In this document: piece after piece, positions 6,177 through 10,350 of the stretch
Layout: every line of letters begins with the position of its first letter
Numbering within the stretch: the first letter of the stretch is position 1
Source: Oscillospiraceae bacterium
Lineage (GTDB): Bacteria; Bacillota; Clostridia; Oscillospirales; Acutalibacteraceae
NCBI GenBank assembly: GCA_003517915.1
Contig: DOZQ01000151.1
Location: 16,876-27,225 of the forward strand
Reading direction: 5' to 3'
DNA: 10,350 nt
Translations under genes and position numbers: made by a program
Notes under the pieces: model-generated
The model's input: only the letters and a program-made list of their open reading frames with translations
What the model was told of the DNA's origin: nothing
Databases searched by the model: none

Positions 6177-7897
6177 AGGCGAAGCCTCCTTGCCCAGATG
6201 ATAATGCCAATCGAGATTATAATAAGCGGAATAACCGCGATAAAGACTATAGCCATAATGTTCGAAAGGGAACCCGATGTTTTGTCGGCGTAGCTTGGAA
6301 CCGTGATGGTTTTGGTATCAAAGGTGAGATTCTGCGCGGCGCTTCGGCCCGACAGGGAACCGGTAAGGCTCATGGCCAAATCCCGGTTGCCGACTACCTC
6401 AAACTGGCTCCACATGTCGTTCATCATGTCGTCCGACGAAAACATCAGTACTCCGGAGGTTTTGCCGTCTGCGGTATAACGGCTGAGCGAAACCATGGCA
6501 AGCGGTCCGGCGGATCCGGTGGAAGCGCCAGGAGCGGAGACGCCGTCGGGGGATATGACGCAGGTCTCGCCAAACTGTACAAGCGTTTCGGTCTCATAGC
6601 CGCCGGAGCTTTCGCTTAGGGCTATGGGTTTGTTGCCGCCCGCAACATAGAGCCTGTTTTGGGCGTCCTGAGCGGAGGTGTACAGCGAACCCGCGCTGTT
6701 TCCGATTATCGTGGTATTTTGCTGCTCATAGGTCATGTCGAGGTTGGTTTCCATGACCACGCCGTCCTGAAAACCAAAGCCCCATTCCTCAAGGTATTCA
6801 TAGAGATTTGTAAGCCCGCTTTGAGAGGAGGATGCGAAAAAGATGAGGTTTTTCCCGGTCTCGCCGTTTTTAAGGTAATTATCGAGCTTTGTAATTTCCT
6901 CGGGTGCAAAATCCTTTGTGGGCGCGAAAAGCATTACCGCGTCCGCATCCGCGGGGATATCTCCGCTCAGCAGACCCATCTCCTCGACAAAGTAATTATT
7001 CGCGGCAAGCAGACCTTTTACGGCGGTGGTATCCGCCTCGCCATAGCCGGTGAGCAGAACTATCTTTTGATCCATGTCCACGGCGACCTCGGCTATGGCC
7101 GAGGTGACGGAGGTTTCAAGCTTTGAGCCGTTGACCACGGCATATTGGCCGTCGCCCTGCCCAATCTCGACTAGGGCATCTATAGATAAAATTTTGTGAT
7201 TGCCACCCTGTGAACCGTCGGCGGCGGTGTATTCGCTCGCGATTATAATACTGCCGTAACTGAGAACCTCTCCAGAATATTTTTCCGCTATGCGGCTAAA
7301 GGCGGGGGACTGCGGGTCGACAAACCTCAGCTTGATATGCCTCGACAGCCGGGCGTAATTTTTAAGCAGCTTTTCAATCTGGTTGAAATATTTTCCGCCC
7401 GTGGGGTCGGTTAGTCCCATAGAATAAAATGTGGAATAAAACGTGCCGTCTGAAAAATCCTCTTCGGCGGCAGCCACCGTTATGGTGACATCCTTTGATA
7501 TATTTCTGATAAATTCGCCGTTCTCCTGTGAAACGGTAAATTCCTTGCCCTGCGTCAGATCAAGGCTCAAGGGAAACCGCGCGGCAAGCACCGACGCGAT
7601 GACGTTTATGACGATAACCCCCGCGATAAACAGCGACACAAAAACGGCGGCATAGGCGCCGTGCTTGAATTTGCGCTTTTTCGAGCGGGTAAGCTCGGCC
7701 TGATAGCCGGAATCAGGCGCGGCGGCGTTTGCTGCCTGAGGCTCATAATACTCCTCCGGAATATCCTGCTGCCCGGTATCGGGAGCCGCCCCGTCAGCTT
7801 CGTTCGGGTTTTGTGCGGGCGGGGAATTATAATCCTGATTTTCGGAAGGATTTGGGTTATACTCCTGATTTTCGTTGCCCTTATAATTGTTATCCAT
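6173..7897 (-). CDS. GldG-like ABC transporter auxiliary membrane protein
   Basis: This 574-residue protein belongs to the GldG / ABC-type uncharacterised transport system family (PF09822-like). Residues 1-70 form an Asn/Pro/Gln/Glu-rich, probably disordered cytoplasmic head with two NQ(E/D)YN units (10-14 and 20-24). A basic SKKRKFK stretch (72-78) precedes TM1 (about 82-106). A large extracytoplasmic domain follows, containing the family's typical DLTQGKEFTVSQ entry (from about 113) and a flavodoxin-like stretch KIVLLTGYGEADT leading into LLAANNYFVEE. A second helix (about 547-567) ends in WARRLRL inside the cell. In Bacteroidetes, GldG acts with GldA and GldF in gliding; here no other gliding genes are visible, so that role should not be transferred. 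GGGAGG (7908-7913) is 10 bases before the ATG. A 17-base gap follows the permease stop. Confidence 0.88.
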   Translation of the reverse strand: MDNNYKGNENQEYNPNPSENQDYNSPPAQNPNEADGAAPDTGQQDIPEEYYEPQAANAAAPDSGYQAELTRSKKRKFKHGAYAAVFVSLFIAGVIVINVIASVLAARFPLSLDLTQGKEFTVSQENGEFIRNISKDVTITVAAAEEDFSDGTFYSTFYSMGLTDPTGGKYFNQIEKLLKNYARLSRHIKLRFVDPQSPAFSRIAEKYSGEVLSYGSIIIASEYTAADGSQGGNHKILSIDALVEIGQGDGQYAVVNGSKLETSVTSAIAEVAVDMDQKIVLLTGYGEADTTAVKGLLAANNYFVEEMGLLSGDIPADADAVMLFAPTKDFAPEEITKLDNYLKNGETGKNLIFFASSSQSGLTNLYEYLEEWGFGFQDGVVMETNLDMTYEQQNTTIIGNSAGSLYTSAQDAQNRLYVAGGNKPIALSESSGGYETETLVQFGETCVISPDGVSAPGASTGSAGPLAMVSLSRYTADGKTSGVLMFSSDDMMNDMWSQFEVVGNRDLAMSLTGSLSGRSAAQNLTFDTKTITVPSYADKTSGSLSNIMAIVFIAVIPLIIISIGIIIWARRLRL

Positions 7898-7914
7898 AGC
7901 TTACGATCCTCCCT

Positions 7915-8616
7915 TTAAGACCATCTGCGCTTTTCGAGCACCCGCGCCGAAAGGAATAAAAACAGCGCCGCTATGCTCAAAAAGAAGATGGCGTTTGAAT
8001 AATCCAGAATGCCGTGCATAAACGCGCCGTAGCGCCCGTTAAAGGAAATCCAGCCGGTGACGGTGGAAACCGCGTCGCTGTTCAGCATTTCCGCCATAGT
8101 GTCGAGCAAAAGCAAAAACAGCGATACGGCAAAGCTGCACACCGCCGCGACCACCTGGCTTTCGGTCAGGCAGGAGACAAACAGCCCAACGGCGATAAGC
8201 GCCGCCCCCAAAAGCAGCACGCCCAGCAGGTTAGCGGTAAATATAGTCCAGTCGGGAGCCACGAAAACCGTGATTATCATCTGGCCGGCGACGGCGATAA
8301 GCAGACCCATTACGAACACTAAAAACGCGGCGAAAAACTTACCCAAAACAATATTCCCCAGCTTTACTGGAGCGGTGAAGAGCGCCTGGTCGGTCTTCTG
8401 GCGTTTTTCCTCGCTGAACAGCCGCATGGTCAAAACCGGGATGACAAACAAAATGATGACAAACATGTTGGAGAAAACATAGCTTATCTGCGGGGAGCCC
8501 TCACGGAAGAGGGTAGAAAAAAACATTCCGCTGAAAAGATAAAGCACGGCCAAAACCACATAGGCCAGCGGAGAGGTGAAATAGGAGCGTAGCTCCCTTT
8601 TAAAAACAGCGCTCAT
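7915..8616 (-). CDS. ABC-2 type permease (GldF/NosY-like)
   Basis: This 233-residue polytopic protein has about six membrane helices (roughly 17-37, 47-66, 92-115, 126-148, 152-173, 206-224). The N-terminus FKRELRSYFTSPLAYV is typical of GldF/NosY-type permeases. The loop after helix 2 carries SEEKRQKTDQALFTAP, the charged segment that in ABC-2 exporters faces the ATPase. It is the channel-forming partner of the upstream ATPase; substrate and direction are unknown, though ABC-2 permeases are normally exporters. Its ATG directly follows the ATPase stop (TGA-ATG, no gap). The AGGAGG site (8625-8630) lies inside the end of the ATPase gene, so the two are probably translated in a coupled manner. 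Length is usual for the family. Confidence 0.92.
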   Translation of the reverse strand: MSAVFKRELRSYFTSPLAYVVLAVLYLFSGMFFSTLFREGSPQISYVFSNMFVIILFVIPVLTMRLFSEEKRQKTDQALFTAPVKLGNIVLGKFFAAFLVFVMGLLIAVAGQMIITVFVAPDWTIFTANLLGVLLLGAALIAVGLFVSCLTESQVVAAVCSFAVSLFLLLLDTMAEMLNSDAVSTVTGWISFNGRYGAFMHGILDYSNAIFFLSIAALFLFLSARVLEKRRWS

Positions 8617-9819
8617 TCAGTTCTCCTCCTTTTCGTCGCCGGTCACGGGATTTTCCGGTTCGGGGGTTTCGGCGGCCTGCGGGATTTCAGTCTCAGGCGC
8701 TTCGCTCCCGCTTTGAGCGCCGAATTCACGCGGGCGTTCGCCGAAAATCTCATCGGCCAGCTCGCCTGCCGCCGCCCTGTTGGGATCTTCCGCCGGATCG
8801 GCTCCGGGGGCGGGATTCAAAACGGCGCTTTGATTGTAATCCTGTCTATAAGCGGCGTATTCGTCCGGCTCGTCGTCGACCGCGCCGTAAGCTGGATCGG
8901 TAATTTTAAGAAATACCTCCTCCAAAGAGGGTTCTTCGGCTCTCATCATAAGAACAGGCAAGCCCGCCTCCGCCATGCGCTTGGACACTACGTGCCGGAT
9001 ATCGCAGTCGGGATCAGGCTCAAGCGAAAAGTCAAACGCGCCCTCCTCGGCTTCTCCTTTAGGTTTGATCGCATGTACGCCGGGGGATTTTTGCAGCTCG
9101 CTCAAAATATCCTGCATGGGGCCGACGGCTCTCAGGGTCACGCGGCGCGAAGGCGCAAGCTTTTTGGCAAGCCTGTCAGGCGTGCCGTCGGCGATTATCT
9201 TACCGCCGTTCATAACAATTACTCGCTGGCATACCGCCTGAATTTCGGGCAGTATGTGCGAGGATAAAATCACGGTGTGATTTTTGCCGAGCAGCCTTAT
9301 CAGCCTTCGCATTTCAATAATCTGCCTGGGGTCAAGCCCGACGGTGGGTTCGTCAAGAATCAGCGCCTCGGGATTGCCTATAAGCGCCTGCGCTATACCG
9401 ACCCTCTGCCGGTAGCCGCGTGAAAGATTTTTTATCACCCGGTTCATTACATCCCCGATAAGCACCAGACGGCATATCTCATCGATATGGGCATAGCGGG
9501 GCAGCGATACCTTTTTTAAATCATAAATGAAATACAGATATTCCTTTACGGTCATGTCCAGATAAAGCGGGGGATTTTCCGGCAGGTAGCCGATATGTTT
9601 TTTTGCCTCAAAGGGCTGCTCGAGAATGTCATAGCCGCCGATGCTCACACTCCCGGCGGTAGAGGACAAATAGCCGGTGAGCATATTCATCACCGTGGAT
9701 TTTCCCGCTCCGTTAGGGCCCAAAAATCCCAGTATCTCGCCTTCGCGGACGACAAAGCTTACGTCGTCCACCGCCGTCGTATTGCCGAACCGCTTGGTCA
9801 AATGCCGCGCCTCAATCAT
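8617..9819 (-). CDS. ABC transporter ATP-binding protein (GldA-like) with acidic C-terminal tail
   Basis: This 400-residue ATPase energises the permease encoded next to it. Walker A is GPNGAGKST (34-42), the Q-loop position reads YLPEN (E81), the signature is LSRGY (132-136), Walker B is LILDE (153-157), the D-loop follows (GLDP), and the switch histidine is H188 in SSHIL. All catalytic residues are present, and the Glu at the Q-loop is common in this subfamily. Residues 220-308 form the usual accessory domain ending PSLEEVFLKIT. Beyond residue 308 about 92 extra residues follow, rich in Glu, Ala and Pro, predicted disordered; family members usually stop near 300-310. The start ATG (9819) follows GGAGGG on the minus strand, 9 bases away. 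First gene of a four-gene operon with the permease, GldG-like and DUF4340 proteins. Confidence 0.93.
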   Translation of the reverse strand: MIEARHLTKRFGNTTAVDDVSFVVREGEILGFLGPNGAGKSTVMNMLTGYLSSTAGSVSIGGYDILEQPFEAKKHIGYLPENPPLYLDMTVKEYLYFIYDLKKVSLPRYAHIDEICRLVLIGDVMNRVIKNLSRGYRQRVGIAQALIGNPEALILDEPTVGLDPRQIIEMRRLIRLLGKNHTVILSSHILPEIQAVCQRVIVMNGGKIIADGTPDRLAKKLAPSRRVTLRAVGPMQDILSELQKSPGVHAIKPKGEAEEGAFDFSLEPDPDCDIRHVVSKRMAEAGLPVLMMRAEEPSLEEVFLKITDPAYGAVDDEPDEYAAYRQDYNQSAVLNPAPGADPAEDPNRAAAGELADEIFGERPREFGAQSGSEAPETEIPQAAETPEPENPVTGDEKEEN

Positions 9820-9844
9820 TGTGGGGTTCCCTCCGTTTCTTAAA

Positions 9845-9866
9845 AACAGGACTGGTAACGCCTGTT
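9845..9866. repeat. Inverted repeat overlapping the ABC-operon start site
   Basis: AACAGG (9845-9850) and CCTGTT (9861-9866) form a perfect 6-base inverted repeat 10 bases apart. On the minus strand it lies just downstream of the -10 at 9868-9873 and is followed by a short T run. It could be an operator or, as RNA, a weak early hairpin. Arms this short can arise by chance. Confidence 0.35.
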
Positions 9867-9867
9867 A

Positions 9868-9897
9868 ATTATAATCTTTCAGTTTTAAAAAGAGCAA
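9868..9897 (-). promoter_or_regulatory. Candidate promoter of the ABC operon (proximal)
   Basis: A perfect -10 TATAAT (9868-9873 on the minus strand) with a weak -35 TTGCTC (9892-9897) at 18 bases. The predicted start near 9861 gives a leader of about 42 bases to the ATPase ATG. Confidence 0.5.
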
Positions 9898-9994
9898 CAG
9901 TCATGTGATACCGCAGTTTTATTCCTTTACATCATATATGTCATAATTAACATAAATATAAATAAATTATGAACGCATGTAAAGCTACACCCAA

Positions 9995-10023
9995 ATTATA
10001 GCATAAATTTTTCTATATGCAAA
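9995..10023 (-). promoter_or_regulatory. Candidate promoter of the ABC operon (distal, extended -10)
   Basis: On the minus strand TATAAT (9995-10000) preceded by TGC (extended -10 like) is 17 bases from TTTGCA (10018-10023). Transcription from about 9988 would give a leader of roughly 170 bases running through the proximal candidate. Confidence 0.4.
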
Positions 10024-10050
10024 CAGGATTTTTATCATAATTACGGCAAA

Positions 10051-10079
10051 TTGATAAAATCTTTCGCGGGTAACATAAC
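10051..10079 (+). promoter_or_regulatory. Weak candidate promoter before the structured block
   Basis: TTGATA (10051-10056) and CATAAC (10074-10079) are 17 bases apart; the -10 is poor. It would transcribe the two inverted repeats at 10097-10143 toward pfkA. Confidence 0.22.
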
Positions 10080-10096
10080 AGGCATCAAATTTGTTC

Positions 10097-10128
10097 CCAG
10101 AGAAATCCGCTTTGCCCGTTATTTCTGG
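10097..10128 (+). repeat. Imperfect hairpin in the pfkA upstream region
   Basis: CCAGAGAAAT (10097-10106) can pair with ATTTCTGG (10121-10128), leaving one G bulged and a 14-base loop. A second smaller hairpin, AGCG-ATAA-CGCT (10132-10143), follows after 3 bases. No T run follows either arm, so a terminator is not supported. Confidence 0.4.
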
Positions 10129-10187
10129 CAGAGCGATAACGCTACTCGGCGCTTGGTCCATTTCCATCAATTTGTTCTAAATACATC

Positions 10188-10216
10188 TTGAGCGGACAGG
10201 AACCGCGTGATATAAT
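10188..10216 (+). promoter_or_regulatory. SigA-type promoter of pfkA
   Basis: TTGAGC (10188-10193) and a perfect TATAAT (10211-10216) are 17 bases apart. The predicted start near 10223 gives a leader of about 46 bases to the ATG. Confidence 0.75.
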
Positions 10217-10268
10217 ATAGGTTAATTATTATTAATGGTTGTATGAAATACATGGGAGAAGATTAGAG

Positions 10269-10350
10269 ATGGATTTAAAACAGACGAAAATCAGAAAAAT
10301 AGGGGTGCTCACCAGCGGCGGCGACGCGCCCGGAATGAACGCGGCCATAC
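10269..10350 (+). CDS. pfkA: 6-phosphofructokinase, N-terminal fragment cut by the window edge
   Basis: Only the first 27 codons are visible. They read MDLKQTKIRKIGVLTSGGDA then PGMNAAI. The IGVLTSGGDAPGMNA stretch is the nearly invariant ATP-binding N-terminus of ATP-dependent phosphofructokinase, which phosphorylates fructose 6-phosphate to fructose 1,6-bisphosphate in glycolysis. The ATG at 10269 follows GGGAGAA (10254-10260) by 8 bases. Bacillus-type enzymes start almost at the IGVLTSGG strand; here about 9 extra residues precede it. Pyrophosphate-dependent relatives share part of the motif, and the residue that separates ATP- from PPi-dependent types is outside the window, so the phosphoryl donor is not proven. 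Transcription is from its own promoter, divergent from the ABC operon. Confidence 0.93.
   Translation, partial: MDLKQTKIRKIGVLTSGGDAPGMNAAI

Larger units (their letters stand above)
9820..10268. other. 449-base gene-free spacer between ABC operon and pfkA
   Basis: Very AT-rich for most of its length (about 9880-10075), then a GC-richer block (about 10075-10205) before the pfkA promoter. It holds candidate minus-strand promoters at 9868-9897 and 9995-10023, plus-strand promoters at 10051-10079 (weak) and 10188-10216 (good), and inverted repeats at 9845-9866, 10097-10128 and 10132-10143. No protein-coding gene is supported. Confidence 0.6.

Noticed and set aside
9571..9585. Glutamate instead of glutamine in the ATPase Q-loop (YLPEN)
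   Set aside because: This substitution is common in the ABC-2 exporter ATPase subfamily and does not suggest a dead enzyme.
9985..10170. A 61-codon minus-strand reading frame upstream of the ABC operon
   Set aside because: No ribosome binding site precedes the ATG, the product resembles no family I know, and its end overlaps a candidate promoter. It is more likely non-coding.
1..10350. Mobile elements, CRISPR arrays, phage or defence genes
   Set aside because: No transposase, integrase, terminal inverted repeat pair, regularly spaced repeat or toxin-antitoxin pair is visible; all intact genes look like ordinary chromosomal content.

Overview
The window looks like a chromosomal segment of a low-to-mid GC, spore-former-lineage Firmicute, most likely a Clostridia member near Oscillospirales/Ruminococcaceae. 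The indications are strong AGGAGG-type ribosome binding sites, consensus SigA-type promoters, a SigH-like sigma factor, a small double-zinc-ribbon protein, a Clostridia-type small DUF protein and a Gld-like ABC operon. This placement is inferred from gene content, not computed. No insertion sequence, phage gene, CRISPR array or rRNA is visible.

Layout. At 20-1270 (+) is an M16 zinc peptidase of the YmxG/PqqL type with complete zinc-site motifs. A short gene of unknown function (1281-1544, -) converges on it. A divergent AT-rich spacer leads to a 555-residue membrane protein with three predicted membrane helices and a large extracytoplasmic part (1681-3348, +). A consensus promoter (3467-3495) then drives a SigH-like sigma factor (3530-4129). 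Next come a tRNA-like sequence (about 4166-4231) and a four-CxxC zinc-ribbon protein (4261-4539). A bidirectional hairpin terminator (4605-4633) closes this unit and the convergent operon beyond it.

On the minus strand, 9819 down to 4644 is a tight four-gene operon: ABC ATPase, ABC-2 permease, GldG-like auxiliary membrane protein and DUF4340 membrane protein. The junctions are a direct abutment (TGA-ATG), a 17-base gap and a 4-base GTGA overlap, which points to co-transcription and probably translational coupling. The products should form one membrane complex with a cytoplasmic ATPase, a six-helix permease and two membrane-anchored extracytoplasmic partners. The substrate is unknown. The ATPase has an unusual acidic tail of about 92 residues, and the GldG-like subunit has a disordered cytoplasmic head with a similar residue style.

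A 449-base gene-free spacer (9820-10268) holds divergent promoters and a GC-richer block with two adjacent inverted repeats. Past it, the first 27 codons of 6-phosphofructokinase (pfkA, +) run off the right edge behind a good promoter.

The observations most worth a second look are the degenerate tRNA-like element inside the sigma/zinc-ribbon unit and the unusual tails of the ABC operon.
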